Shown here in pieces: positions 34,950-44,799 of a DNA stretch of 64,000 nt. Both the position numbers and the translations under genes were made by a program. A model generated the notes under the pieces. It was not told the origin of the DNA. It worked only from the letters and a program-made list of their open reading frames with translations, and made no database searches. Numbering within the stretch: position 1 is the first letter of the stretch; every line of letters starts with the position of its first letter. The DNA comes from G965204755 sp965243415 (GTDB lineage: Bacteria > Acidobacteriota > Vicinamibacteria > Marinacidobacterales > Marinacidobacteraceae). Location of the stretch: assembly GCA_965243415.1 (NCBI GenBank), contig OZ251549.1, positions 1,984,001-2,048,000 of the forward strand, in the 5' to 3' direction.

Positions 34950-36200
34950 GGCGCGGCGCCCGGTGCGAGGCGGCGGCGCCCGCCGTTCGCCCGGGCCGCC
35001 GACCGGAGCGCTCCGCCGGGCTTCGGGTCGCCGTTGCCGAGGTCTTCCGCCACCCGCCCGTCCTCCCCCTTCGCGTGCCGATCCCGGAGACGGCGCGGCG
35101 CCCGGCGCAGTCCGACCGTGCCCACCGTTCGCCCGGGCCGCCGACCGGTCCCCGCCATCGGCTTCCTGCCGCCGCCGGTTCTCCCGTTCGATGGTGCCGG
35201 AAACCCCGCCGACCCCCCGCGCCTCGGCTCCGTCTCCGACGCCGCATGCCGCTCACAGCCCGGAGGAGACCAGCCCCGCGCCGCTGCTCCTCCGCCGGCG
35301 GGCCGGGGGACGCCCTTCCTCCCGTGGTCTCCCGACCGCCTCGCCGCCGCCCGCCCGTCCTCCCCGCTCTCCTGCCGATCGCGGCGCCGCAGCGCCCGAC
35401 GCGATCCGACCGCGCCCACCGTTCGCCCGCGCCGCCGCCCGGAACAGAGCGCCGGTTCCCCGACGCCGCCGGCTCTTCCGTTCGATGGTGACGGAAACCC
35501 CGCCGGCCCCCCGCGCCTCGGCTCCGTCGCCGACGCCGGATGCCGCTCACAGCCCGGAGGAGACCCGCCCCGCGCCGCTGCTCCTCCGCGCCGCCGCCGG
35601 CGGGCGGGGGGCCGCCCGTCCTCCCGAGGTCTCCCGACCGCCTCGCCGCCGCCCGCCCGAGCTCCCCGCTCTCCCGCCGATCCCGGCGCCGCGGCGCCCG
35701 GCGCAGTCCGACCGCGCCCACCGTTCGACCGCGCCGCCGACCGGCCCCCGCCATCGGCTTCGCGCCGCCGCCGGTTCTCCCGTTCGATGGTGACGGAAAC
35801 CCCGCCGGCTCCCCGCGCCTCGGCTCCGTTTCCGGCGCCGGAGGCCGCTCACGGCCCGGAGGAGACCCGCCCGGCGCCGCTGCTCCTCCGCGCCGCCGCC
35901 GGCGGGCCGGGGGCCGCCCTTCCTCCCAAGGTCTCCCGACCGCCTCGCCGCCGCCCGCCCGTCCTCCGCGCTCTCCTGCCGATCGCGGCGCCGCGGCGCC
36001 CGGCGCAGTCCGACCGCGCCCGCCGTTCGCCCGCGCCGCCGACCGGAACAGAGCGCCGGTTCCCCGACGCCGCCGGTTCCCCCGCCCGACGGTGACCGGA
36101 ACGCCGCCCGGGCGCCGGACGCCGGGCGCCTCTCCGCCTCCGGAGGCCGCTCGCGCGCCGGACGAGACCGGGCCGGCGCCGCTGCTCCTCCTCGCTGCCG
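34950..36200 (+). repeat. Three to four tandem copies of a ~300-bp unit containing the comEC 5' end
   Basis: The marker GTTCGATGGTG recurs with its GTG at 35194, 35488 and 35790, and the true comEC GTG is at 36093. The periods are 294, 302 and 303 bases. Each unit starts with a diverged copy of the first roughly 35 codons of comEC (for example VTETPPAPRASAPSP and PEETRPAPLLL) and then breaks down. A partial copy precedes 35194. Open frames in all phases cross the region, but none looks like an independent protein. This is tandem amplification of the comEC start plus upstream DNA. Confidence 0.8.
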
Positions 36201-38773
36201 CGCTCTGGCTGGGGATCGCCCTTCCCGAAGCCCTTCCGGGCGGGTTCTTGCTGCCCTCCGTCGACGCGGTCCTCGGCGTGGCGGCGGCCCTGCTCGCTGT
36301 CGCCGGCGCTGCCGCGGTCTTCTTCCGGGCCGGGAAGGCACCCCGTCCGCGACCGTCCGCGGCCCTCGATCCCCCCGCGCCGGAACCGCCGCCGGGCGCG
36401 ACCTCGGGCCGACCGCTCCTGACCGGCGTGCTCCTCCTCTCCGCCTTCGCCGCCGGACTCGCGCTCCGTCCGCCGCCGGACCTCCCGGAAGTGGTGCTCG
36501 CCGCCCGCGCCCTCGGGGAAGACCGGCTGCGCCGTCCGGTCCTGATCGGGGGAGTCCTCCGCGCCGCGCCCGAGGAAACCCGCTACGACACCGTCCTGCG
36601 CCTCGAATCCGCGACGCTCACCGCGAACCGGGAGACCCGCCCGGTCAGCGGCCCGGTGCGGGTCTCTGTCTCCGGCGACCGCCGCGAGTTGCTCCGGGGC
36701 CTGGCCCGGGGCGCGGCAGTGGAGGTCTGGGCGCGGGTCCGGGAGGCCCGCCCCCCGTCGAATCCGGGGGTTCGCGCCTTCTCCGGCCCGGCCACCCTCT
36801 TCGGCAGCGCCAAGAGCGCCCTGCTGGTCCGCGAGATCCGCCCGGCGCCGGCCCCCTGGCGGCTGCTCCACCGGCTGCGCGGCGCGATCCGGCGGCGCCT
36901 GCTCGACTCCGGGCTCCCCCGCCCCGCCGCCGCGGTGGCCGCCGCGGTCCTGATCGGCGACCGCAGCCTGGCCCCGCCGAGCGTGGAGCGCGCCTTCCGC
37001 GACGCCGGAACCCTCCATGTGATGGCGGTCAGCGGCCTCCATGTCGGTCTGCTGGGCGTCCTGCTCTACGGGCTCCTCGTGCTGTGCGGTGTCCGGCGGC
37101 GACCGGCCTGGACGGTGGTCCTCGGTGTCCTGCCGCTCTACGCCGGCCTCTGCGGCGCCGGGCCCTCGGTGCTCCGGGCGGCGCTCATGGCCTCCGCAGT
37201 CATCGTGGGCCTCCGCCGCGGTCTCACCGGCGGGGCGCTGAACGGCCTGGGGCTGGCGGGGCTGCTGCTCCTGGCCTGGTCCCCGGCGAACGCCCTCCGG
37301 GTCGGCTTCCAACTCAGTTTCGGGGTCACCCTCGCCATCCTCGCCGCGATGCGGCCCCGCGACCCGGCGGAGATCGCCTGGGACACCCCCCGCTGGCGCT
37401 CGCGGCTCTTCGCCCCGGTGGCGGTCACCCTGGCGGCGCAGGTGGCGGCGTTCCCCATCATCGCGGCGCAGTTCGGACGGATCGTCCTGAGCGGCATCCC
37501 GGTCTCGGTCCCGGCCACCCTCCTCGCCGGGCCGGTGCTGGCCTTCGGCTTCGGCTGGCTGCTGCTGGGCGGCGTCCCCGGCCTGGGCCCGGCGCTGCTC
37601 CACGGGCTGCGGCTGTCCGCCGAGTGGTTGACCGCGATCAGCCGGTTCGGCGCCGATCTCCCCTTCGGCGCCTTCCCGGTGGCGCCGCCCGGCTGGGTTT
37701 GGCTCGCCGCCTGGTTCGCCGCGGCGCTCGCCGCCCTGATCCGCCGCGGCCGCCGCCGGGTGGCGCCGGCGGCGGCGCTCTGCCTGCTGGCGCTCGCCAC
37801 CCTGCCGCGCTTCGGCCTCCCCGGCAACGCCGCCGGGGACGGATCGCTCCGGCTCACGGCCCTCGATGTGGGCCTCGGTGACGCGCTGGTGGTCGAACTG
37901 CCCCGGGGCGGCGCGGTGCTGGTGGACGCCGGGACTTCCTTCGCCGGCTACAGCGCCGGCGAATCGGTCGTCGTCCCCTTCCTGGCGTACCGGGGCCATC
38001 GCCGCCTGGAGGCGGTGGTTCCCACCCACCTCGACCTGGATCACATCGGGGGCTTCACCGCGGTGTTCCGCGACCACCCGGTGGGGGAGTTCTGGCAGGG
38101 CCCGGCCACCGCCGGGGACACCCGTCCGGCGGGTCGGGGCCTCCGCCGCGACCGGCGCCGGCGGGAGATCCCGGTGCGCCGGCTGGAAGCCGGGGAGCGG
38201 ATTCCCCTGGGAGGCGCGGTGTTCCGGGTCCTGCTCGCCGGCGCCGCCGCGGAGTGGGAGGCGGCCGGAGCGGTCCCCCCGAGTTCGAACGAACGGTCGC
38301 TGGTGTTCGCCCTCGACTACGCCGGGCGCCGGGTGCTGCTCACCGGCGACGCCGGGGAACCGGCGGAACGGCTGCTGCTGGCGCGCTACCCGGACGCGAT
38401 CCGCGCCGCGGTGCTGAAGGTCGGCCACCACGGCAGCCGCAGTTCCACCTCGGCTGCCTTCCTGGCGGCGGTCCGCCCCGAAGTGGCGATCGTCTCCACC
38501 CGCGAGGACCGCCGGCGCCGGCTGCCCTTCCCGGCGGTGCTCGACCGCCTCGCCGCGGTGGGCGCCCGCGTCTTCCGCACCGACCACCACGGCGCGGTCA
38601 CCGTCGAGATCGCTGCTTCCGGAGCGCTCCGCGTCCGGTCCTTCCATCCGGGCCCCGAATACCCTTCGTCCGGCGGCCCGGCGGCGGCGCCCGGGGCGCC
38701 GGGCCCGGATTTCCGGCTCGGGGATCCGGCCCGTCCGGCGCCGCCTCCGGCCGGCGGCGAACCTCCGCGCTGA
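36093..38773 (+). CDS. comEC: ComEC/Rec2-family DNA-uptake channel protein
   Basis: An 893-residue inner-membrane protein. It has N-terminal hydrophobic segments, an OB-like DUF4131 region (RRPVLIGGVLRAAPEE), and the polytopic competence domain beginning at LHVMAVSGLHVGLLG (about residue 305). A C-terminal metallo-beta-lactamase-fold domain has LDVGLGDALVVELP, THLDLDHIGG (about 645-654), VLLTGDAGE and LKVGHHGSRSSTS. ComEC moves single-stranded DNA across the inner membrane during transformation, and the MBL domain is thought to degrade one strand. The GTG at 36093 is chosen because the upstream frame runs into the repeat array. Its 3' end is duplicated downstream. Confidence 0.92.
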
Positions 38774-39385
38774 GGGCCGCTTCCGGATCCACTCCGGCTG
38801 CCGCCGCCCTCTCCGGCCCGGACCAGAGCGCCTCTCCCACCGCGACCCCCCACTCCCGGTCCGCCGCCCCCTCCGCTGCCCCCTCCGCCGGCCGCGCTCC
38901 GTCCACGGCGATTCGGCGGAAGAGGGTGAGCGCGGCCTCCGCCCGGTCCGCCGGCCCCGCCTCCCGGTGGGGCCCGCGTCTTCCGCACCGACCGCCACGG
39001 CGCCGTCGCCGTGGAGATCGCCGCTTCCGGAGCGCTCCGCGTGCGGTCGTTCCGTCCCGACTCCGGAGACGCTCCGTCGGGAGGTCCCGCGGCGGTGACC
39101 GGGGCGCCGGGTCCGGGTTTCAGGCCCGGGGATCCGGCCCGTCCGGCGCCGCCTCCAGCCGGCGGCGAACCGCCGCGCGGAGGGCCGCTTCCGGATCCAC
39201 TCCGGCCGCCGCCGCGCTCTCGGCCACGGCGAAGAGCGCCTCACCCACGGCGACCGCCCACTCCCGGCCGGCCACCCCGTCTGCCGCTGCGTCTGCCGCC
39301 CCCTCCCGCTGCCGCTCTCCGTCCCCGGCGACTTCGCGGAGGGCAGCCAGCGCGGCCTCCGCGCCTCGCGCCGGCCCCGACTTCG
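38564..39385. repeat. Two diverged tandem copies of a ~408-bp unit: comEC 3' end plus mazG 3' end
   Basis: Sequence from 38564 (GCCCGCGTCTTCCGCACCGA) recurs at 38972 with about 408-base spacing and scattered substitutions. Copy 1 holds the real end of comEC plus a dead fragment of mazG (minus strand, roughly 38774-38970, with GVDPEAAL and EAAPDGPDPRA). Copy 2 holds a dead end of comEC (about 38972-39119) plus the real end of mazG. So the comEC-mazG junction was duplicated in tandem. Confidence 0.85.
38774..39119. pseudogene. Gene remnants between comEC and mazG
   Basis: This gap contains only duplicated fragments: a mazG C-terminal remnant on the minus strand and a comEC C-terminal remnant on the plus strand (TDRHGAVAVEIAASGALRVR). 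Neither has a start or intact frame. No independent gene is seen. Confidence 0.8.
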
Positions 39386-39917
39386 CTGCCTCCCGCGGCC
39401 GCCGGCGGTCGGCCACCTTCGCCGCCGCGACCAGCGCCGGCAGCGTCGGCGGCAGAGTCGGGGGCCGGGTTCCGCCGCGTTCCCGCTGCTCCTGCGCCTT
39501 CACCTGCTCCCAGGCCGCCAGCGCCTCCGCCGCGTCGGAGGCCGGCGGGCCGTCCCCGAAGACCTGCGGGTGGCGCCGCACCAGTTTCGCGGTGATCCCC
39601 TCCGCCACCTCGGCCAGGCCGAATCGCCCGCTCTCGGCGGCGATCCCGGAGAGGAAGGCCACCTGCAGCAGGAGGTCCCCGCACTCCTCGCGCACCGCCG
39701 CCGGATCCCCTTCGTCGATCGCCGCCGCCAGTTCGTGCGCCTCTTCGAGCACGAAGCGCCGGAGCGACGACCAGGTCTGCTTCCGATCCCAGGGGCAGCC
39801 ATCCTCCGACCGCAGCCGGGCCAGCACTGCGACCAGCCGTTCCACCGCCGCCCCGGCGGGTCCCGGCCCGGCGGGAGGCGAACCGGGCGCGGACGGAGCG
39901 GCGGCGCCGGCGGTCAC
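39120..39917 (-). CDS. mazG: MazG-family nucleoside triphosphate pyrophosphohydrolase
   Basis: A 265-residue all-alpha NTP pyrophosphatase. It has DGCPWDRKQTWSSLRRFVLEEAHEL, the metal-binding EECGDLLLQVAFLSGIA, and KLVRRHPQVFGD, as in MazG. It hydrolyses noncanonical or excess NTPs to NMP and PPi. The C-terminal half, after AAWEQVKAQEQRERGG, is Ala-rich and more divergent, and its last 90 or so residues lie in the duplicated unit. It converges on comEC and is divergent from the DUF1844 gene. Confidence 0.92.
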   Translation of the reverse strand: MTAGAAAPSAPGSPPAGPGPAGAAVERLVAVLARLRSEDGCPWDRKQTWSSLRRFVLEEAHELAAAIDEGDPAAVREECGDLLLQVAFLSGIAAESGRFGLAEVAEGITAKLVRRHPQVFGDGPPASDAAEALAAWEQVKAQEQRERGGTRPPTLPPTLPALVAAAKVADRRRPREAAKSGPARGAEAALAALREVAGDGERQREGAADAAADGVAGREWAVAVGEALFAVAESAAAAGVDPEAALRAAVRRRLEAAPDGPDPRA

Positions 39918-40234
39918 GGAATCGTTCCTGGCGCTTCGGAGGGGGTGGGGCGGCCCGGCGGTCCCCCGCGATCGGCGGGCGGCCGGCGCCGGGACCGGCC
40001 GCGCAGGCCCGGCTCGGATGCGGCCCGGCGGCGGATTATGGCCCCGGCGCCCCGCCGCCCGGCCCGGTCGTTCCCCGCTGCCGGCCGGCCCGCCGCCGCC
40101 CCGGAGCCATCCCGACTTCCGGGGCGGGCCGCGCGGGCCGCCCGGAGGTCGGCGCCACCGGGGGAGCCCCCCGGCGGGTTCCGCTCCGGCGCCGGGGGGC
40201 GCGGGTAGGATTCCGGCGGCCCGCGCGGCAGAGC
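39918..40234. other. Divergent intergenic region, mazG / DUF1844 gene
   Basis: 317 bases of extreme GC content holding the start regions of both flanking genes. A TAGGAT 25 bases before the ATG at 40235 might be a -10 element. No RNA or small gene was recognised. Confidence 0.4.
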
Positions 40235-40858
40235 ATGAGCGACGACCCCAAGCCCCCCCGGATCGTGGAGCGCGACCGGCGGCGGTTCACTCCGGAGGGC
40301 CAGCCGCGCCGGACCCCCGCCGCCTCCGAACCCGCTTCCCCGGCCCCGGCCGCGGGCTCCCCGCCTCCGGCGAGGGACCCCGCCTCCGCGGGGCAGGGGG
40401 CCCCGCCCCCGGCGCAGGGATCACCGCCCCCGGCACCGGGATCCCCGCCGCCGGCGGATCCGGCTCCCGAATCCTCCCCCCTGCGTTCTCCGCCGGAAAC
40501 TCCCGCGGGGGACGGAGTCGCCGCCCCGGCCCCGAAGAGTGATCCCCGGCTGCAGCAACTGGTCTTCCTGCTGCTCCACCACGCCGATCTCGTCGTCCGG
40601 GCCGCCGAGGAGGCTGCGCCGCCGGCCGAGGAAGGCGCGGAGTCGGCCGAGGGAGCGCCCCCGCCCGCCGCCGGCCCGGAAGTCCTCGAAGGGCTGCAGT
40701 CGGTGATCGGCATCCTGGAGATGCTCGAAGAGAAGACGCGCTCCCGCCTGGCGGAAGACGACGCCCGGATGCTCTCCCGGATCCTCTACCAGATGCGGAT
40801 GGACTACATCGCCCGGGTCGGCCCTCCCGGCCCCCCGGCTGCCGGGGCCGGGTCGTGA
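40235..40858 (+). CDS. DUF1844 domain protein
   Basis: A 207-residue protein. Residues 1-105 are Pro/Ala/Ser-rich and disordered, including repeats of the SPPPAPG kind. The C-terminal part (LQQLVFLLLHHADLVVR, then LQSVIGILEMLEEKTRSRL and RILYQMRMDYIAR) matches the DUF1844 helical domain. That domain is widespread in acidobacterial, planctomycetal and deltaproteobacterial genomes and has no known function. It lies 127 bases upstream of ribF on the same strand. Confidence 0.75.
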   Translation: MSDDPKPPRIVERDRRRFTPEGQPRRTPAASEPASPAPAAGSPPPARDPASAGQGAPPPAQGSPPPAPGSPPPADPAPESSPLRSPPETPAGDGVAAPAPKSDPRLQQLVFLLLHHADLVVRAAEEAAPPAEEGAESAEGAPPPAAGPEVLEGLQSVIGILEMLEEKTRSRLAEDDARMLSRILYQMRMDYIARVGPPGPPAAGAGS

Positions 40859-40991
40859 ACCGGGCCCGGGAGCAGCGGCCGCAGCGGCTGCAGCGGCCGA
40901 CCCGGCGCGGCGGCGGCCCTCTCGGCCCCGACCCGGCCCCCGCCGCCGGGCCGGCGACTCCGGCGGAACCGAGCCGCCCGGGGGAGTGCGG

Positions 40992-42029
40992 ATGAGACGG
41001 GAGCGGCTCGACGACCTCGGCCGCCTCCCGGAATCCCCGGAGAAGCCGCCGGAACCGTCCGTCGTCGCCATCGGCAACTTCGACGGCGTCCACCGCGGCC
41101 ACCGGGAGACCCTGGCGATCGCCCGCCGGGAGGCGGCCCGGCGCGACGCCGCCTTCGCCGCCGTCACCTTCGACCCCCACCCCGCCCGCGTCCTCCGTCC
41201 GGCCCGCGCCCCCAAGGCGATCACCACCCTCGAAGCCCGCGCCCGCCGGCTGGCGGAAGCCGGCGTCGAGCGGCTGCTGGTCCTCCGCTTCCACCGCGGC
41301 CTGGCGGCTCTCTCGGCGGAAGACTTCGTGGAGCGCCTGCTGGTGCAGCGCCTCGGGGTCCGCGCGGTGGTCCAGGGACGGAACTTCCGCTTCGGCCGCG
41401 GCCGCGCCGGCGGCCTGGACACCCTCCGCGCGGTCGGCGCGCGCCGCGGCTTCCGGGTGATCGAATCCCCGGCGGTGCTCTTCGAGGACGCCCCGATCTC
41501 CTCCAGCCGCATCCGCGAGGCGCTCGCCGAGGGCCTCCCGGACCGGGCCGCGGCGATGCTCGGCCGGCCCTACGGGATCTCCGGTTCCGTGGTCCCCGGC
41601 GCCGGCCGCGGCCGGGGGCTCGGGTTCCCCACCGCGAACCTGATCCCGGAGGCCGACCTGCTCCTCCGGGAGGGCGTGTACGCCGCGGACGCCCTCCCCG
41701 ACGCCGCCCCGGGCCGGGAGACCGAGCCGCCGGCGGCGCCGGGAGCCGACGCTTCACCGGACCGCTGGCGCCCGGCACTGGTCCACTTCGGCCCCCGCCC
41801 GACCTTCGCCGACGGGGTCTCCCTCGAGGCCCACCTCCTCGACTTCCGCGGGGAGATCTCCTCGCTCCGCCTCCGCTTCCGGCGGTACCTCCGCCCGGTG
41901 CGCGCTTTCCCCGGCGCCGAAGCCCTCCGCCGGCAGTTGCAGCGCGACGCCGACGCGGCGGCGATCTCCCTCCCCGAACCCGCCTCCGCCCCGGCCTCGC
42001 TGCCGGAGCCCGCCCTGGTCGGCGGCTGA
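40992..42029 (+). CDS. ribF: Bifunctional riboflavin kinase/FAD synthetase
   Basis: A 345-residue RibF that makes FMN and FAD from riboflavin. The N-terminal adenylyltransferase has VAIGNFDGVHRGHRE (HxGH-like), TFDPHPARVLRP, GRNFRFGRGRAG and SSSRIREALAEG. The C-terminal flavokinase has GRGLGFPTANL and GVYAA. The kinase domain has a roughly 20-residue Pro/Ala-rich insertion before the FGPRPTF motif. A GTG at 40986 is an alternative start two codons upstream. Confidence 0.94.
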   Translation: MRRERLDDLGRLPESPEKPPEPSVVAIGNFDGVHRGHRETLAIARREAARRDAAFAAVTFDPHPARVLRPARAPKAITTLEARARRLAEAGVERLLVLRFHRGLAALSAEDFVERLLVQRLGVRAVVQGRNFRFGRGRAGGLDTLRAVGARRGFRVIESPAVLFEDAPISSSRIREALAEGLPDRAAAMLGRPYGISGSVVPGAGRGRGLGFPTANLIPEADLLLREGVYAADALPDAAPGRETEPPAAPGADASPDRWRPALVHFGPRPTFADGVSLEAHLLDFRGEISSLRLRFRRYLRPVRAFPGAEALRRQLQRDADAAAISLPEPASAPASLPEPALVGG

Positions 42030-42086
42030 GCCGTCCCCGCCCCGAAGGGCCCCCCGGAAGAGACCCCCGGCAGACCGCCGCCGCCG

Positions 42087-42440
42087 ATGCCCGATCTCGA
42101 AGTCGTCGTCCGCCGCGTCGGCGAAGTGGCCGTGGTCGAACCCCGCGGGTTCGTGAACGCCCACTCGGTGGCCGACTTCGAGGACACCCTGAACCGGCTG
42201 GTCGCCGGCGGCGAAGTACGGATCGTCATCAGCGGCGCCCGGCTCTCCTATGTGGCCAGCGCCGGGTTCGGCGCCATCATGGGCCTCATCGAGGAGGTGC
42301 GCGCCCGAGGCGGGGACATCCGCGCCTCCGACCTCGGCGGCGCGGTGGCCCACATCTTCGCCGTGCTCGGCTTCGACCGCCTCTGCCGCACCTTCGCCAC
42401 CGAGGCGGAAGCGGTGGCCAGTTTCGGGGAGGACGGCTGA
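42087..42440 (+). CDS. STAS-domain anti-sigma factor antagonist
   Basis: A 117-residue single STAS domain: EVAVVEPRGFVNAHSVADFE, VRIVISGARLSYVASAGFGA and LCRTFATEAEAVASF. Ser58 in VASAGFG is the expected phosphorylation site. When unphosphorylated, such proteins bind the anti-sigma kinase and free its target. It is followed at 26 bases by the anti-sigma kinase gene and then a PP2C phosphatase. Together these make a complete RsbV-RsbW-RsbU-type partner-switching set. Confidence 0.9.
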   Translation: MPDLEVVVRRVGEVAVVEPRGFVNAHSVADFEDTLNRLVAGGEVRIVISGARLSYVASAGFGAIMGLIEEVRARGGDIRASDLGGAVAHIFAVLGFDRLCRTFATEAEAVASFGEDG

Positions 42441-42466
42441 GCCCCGCCCCGGTTCCGCCGGCAGCC

Positions 42467-42994
42467 ATGAGCGAGCCCGACCCGGCGCTCCTCGGGAACC
42501 TCGCCCCCTCCTTCGAGATCCGGGTGCCGGCGGCCTGCGAGTCGCTGGCGATCACCCGCGAAGCGGCCCGCCGGGTGGCCGCCGCTTCCGGCTTCGACGC
42601 GGTGGCGGCCCAGGAGATCGCCGCGGCGGTGGACGAAGCGGTGACGAATGTGGTGGTGCATGCCTACCGCGGGGAGCCGGGCCACGAGGTGGCGCTGCGC
42701 TTCCGGCGCGACGAAAGGCGTCTCTCCATCGAAGTCGAGCATCGGGGGGACCCGCCCGGGGACCTGCCGACCGGAGTGGATCTCGACCGGCTGGCCGCCG
42801 AGCGGCGCCGCGGCGGGCTCGGCCTCCACCTGATGCGACGGCTCATGGACACCGTCGAACACCGCGAAACGGCGCCGGGAGTGGGATGCTGGCTGCTCGT
42901 TCGCTGCCGCCCGGAGACCCGCCCGCCGGCCGGCCCGCCCCCCGACTCCCCTTCCGGCGCCGGGCCCGATTCCCCCACCGGCGGAACCCGGTGA
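42467..42994 (+). CDS. RsbW-type anti-sigma/serine kinase (HATPase_c)
   Basis: A 175-residue GHKL ATPase. The N-box is AAAVDEAVTNVVVHAY (Glu57, Asn61) and the G-box-like stretch is RRGGLGLHLMRRLMD (about residue 113). The C-terminal 35 residues are Pro/Gly-rich. It probably phosphorylates the STAS protein encoded upstream and sequesters a sigma factor or another regulator. No sigma gene is adjacent, so the target is unknown. The stop overlaps the phosphatase gene's GTG. Confidence 0.9.
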   Translation: MSEPDPALLGNLAPSFEIRVPAACESLAITREAARRVAAASGFDAVAAQEIAAAVDEAVTNVVVHAYRGEPGHEVALRFRRDERRLSIEVEHRGDPPGDLPTGVDLDRLAAERRRGGLGLHLMRRLMDTVEHRETAPGVGCWLLVRCRPETRPPAGPPPDSPSGAGPDSPTGGTR

Positions 42995-44799
42995 ACGGGG
43001 ACGGCTCCGCCCCGGCGGCGCAGCCGGAGTCCCCGGGCGCCCGCTACCAGCACCTCCTGGCGCCGCACCTCCGGGAACTGAGCCCGGAGGTCACCCGGCG
43101 GGTCTCCGAGATCCTGGCCTTCACCGACTTCGCCGCGGCCCTGACCCGGCCGCGCCCTGCCGCGGAGGTCGCTTCGCTCATCCTGCTGGTGAGCCTCGGC
43201 GAGACCGGCGCCCGCTGGACCGGCCTGCTGTTCCCCGACGGGAACGGCGCGTTCCGTCCCTCCGGCCGCCGGGGCGCCGCCGACCCCGGCTGGAGCCGGG
43301 TCTCCTTCCCGGCCCCGGAAGTCCTCCCGGAAGCCGCCGTGATCCGCACCGGCGACTGCGCCTCCGACCCGACGGACCCGGAGGCCCCCTTCTGCCGCCT
43401 GATGGAGGAAGTGGCCGCCGCCGCCGCCGCGCCGCTCCGCTTCGGCGACCGCCTGCTCGGCGTCCTGCTGGTGGGGGCCCGCCATCCGGACCTCGCCGGG
43501 TCGAAGAGCGACTTCCTGGAGGCGTTGGCGGCCGCCGCCGGCGCCGCCCTCGAAGGGTGCCGTCGCGACGAAGAACTGCGGACCGCGAACCGCCGCCTCT
43601 CGCTGAATGTCTATCAACTGCAGTCGCTCATGGACCTGACCACCGGGTTCCACCGGGCGCGCGACGAGTCCGGCGTCTGGGACCTGCTCCTGAACGGCGC
43701 CATGGGCCAGGTCCTCGCCAGCCGGGCGGCGGTCGTGTCCGAGGGCCGGGTGCTCGCCGCCCGGGGCCCCCGGCGGCCGGACGAAGACTGGAGCGTCCTG
43801 CTGGAAGCCGCGGCCCGGGAGAGCGTCCGGGACGGCGGCGTCCGCGCGGTTTCGGAACTCCCGGACCCGGACCTCGCCCGCGAACTGTCGCGGCGGGAGA
43901 TCGGCTGGGTAGCCCCCTTCGGCGGCGGTGCGCTCCGGGGAGTGCTCTTCGTCGGCTTCGCCGGCGTGGACGAGGCCGCGCTCTCCGCTTCCAGCCGGGC
44001 GTTCCTGGGATCCCTCGCGGCGCAGGCCGGGGCGGCGGTGGAGAGCCTCCGGCTGACCCGCGCCGCCATCGAGAAGGAGAAGGAACTCGAAGCCGCCCGG
44101 CGCATCCAGCAGCGGCTCCTCCCGAAGCGAGCGCCGCAGCCCCCCGGCTGGGACATCGGCGGCGTCAACATCCCCTGCCTGGCGGTGGGCGGCGACTACT
44201 ACGATTACCTCGACCTCGCCGGCGGCATCTTCCTCACCGTCGCCGATGTGTCGGGGAAGGGGCCGGGCCCGGCGCTCATCATGGCCTCGGTCCAGGCGTC
44301 GCTCCGCGCCTTCTTCCACCACGGCCACACCGGGATCGCCGCCGCCGCGCTGGAACTGAACGACCTCCTCCACCGGAACACGGCGCACAACCGCTACATG
44401 ACCGCGGTGCTCGCCCGGTTCCAACCGGAGACCGGCGGCTTCGACTACCTGAACGCCGGCCATGTCCGACCGCTGCTGCTGCGCGCCGGCGGCGGGGTGG
44501 AGCGGCTCGACCGCGGCTCCACCGTTCTGGGACTGTTCCCGGAGATCGAAGTGGAGACCGGGAGTTTCACCCTGGACCCCGGCGATGTGCTGACGCTGTT
44601 CACCGACGGTCTCAGCGAGACCGAGTCCAACGAGGGCGACCTCTTCGACGAGGAGCGGGTCATCGAGACGCTCCGGGCTTCCCGGGAACGGACCGCCCTC
44701 GACATCTGCGGCGAGTTGGTCTCCCGCGCCCGCGCCTTCGCCGGCTCGAAACCGCTCGCCGACGACCTCACCCTGATCGTGCTGAAGCGCTGCCGATGA
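42991..44799 (+). CDS. PP2C-family (SpoIIE/RsbU-like) phosphatase with GAF-like sensors
   Basis: A 602-residue protein. Residues 1-380 contain two GAF-like regions (ILLVSLGETGARWTGLLFPDG and RAAVVSEGRVLAARGP). A helical linker, KEKELEAARRIQQRLLPKRAP, is the standard lead-in to the phosphatase. The SpoIIE domain has VGGDYYDYLDL, TVADVSGKGPGPALIMA, YLNAGHVRPLLL and LFTDGLSETESNEGDLF, with metal-binding Asp residues in GGDYYD, DVSGKG and TDG. It should dephosphorylate the STAS protein in response to an unknown signal. GTG start, 4-base overlaps with both neighbours. Confidence 0.92.
   Translation: MNGDGSAPAAQPESPGARYQHLLAPHLRELSPEVTRRVSEILAFTDFAAALTRPRPAAEVASLILLVSLGETGARWTGLLFPDGNGAFRPSGRRGAADPGWSRVSFPAPEVLPEAAVIRTGDCASDPTDPEAPFCRLMEEVAAAAAAPLRFGDRLLGVLLVGARHPDLAGSKSDFLEALAAAAGAALEGCRRDEELRTANRRLSLNVYQLQSLMDLTTGFHRARDESGVWDLLLNGAMGQVLASRAAVVSEGRVLAARGPRRPDEDWSVLLEAAARESVRDGGVRAVSELPDPDLARELSRREIGWVAPFGGGALRGVLFVGFAGVDEAALSASSRAFLGSLAAQAGAAVESLRLTRAAIEKEKELEAARRIQQRLLPKRAPQPPGWDIGGVNIPCLAVGGDYYDYLDLAGGIFLTVADVSGKGPGPALIMASVQASLRAFFHHGHTGIAAAALELNDLLHRNTAHNRYMTAVLARFQPETGGFDYLNAGHVRPLLLRAGGGVERLDRGSTVLGLFPEIEVETGSFTLDPGDVLTLFTDGLSETESNEGDLFDEERVIETLRASRERTALDICGELVSRARAFAGSKPLADDLTLIVLKRCR

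Noticed and set aside
34387..35793. Long open frame across the comEC-related repeats
   Set aside because: It overlaps the previous gene out of frame and only strings together repeated fragments of the comEC start.
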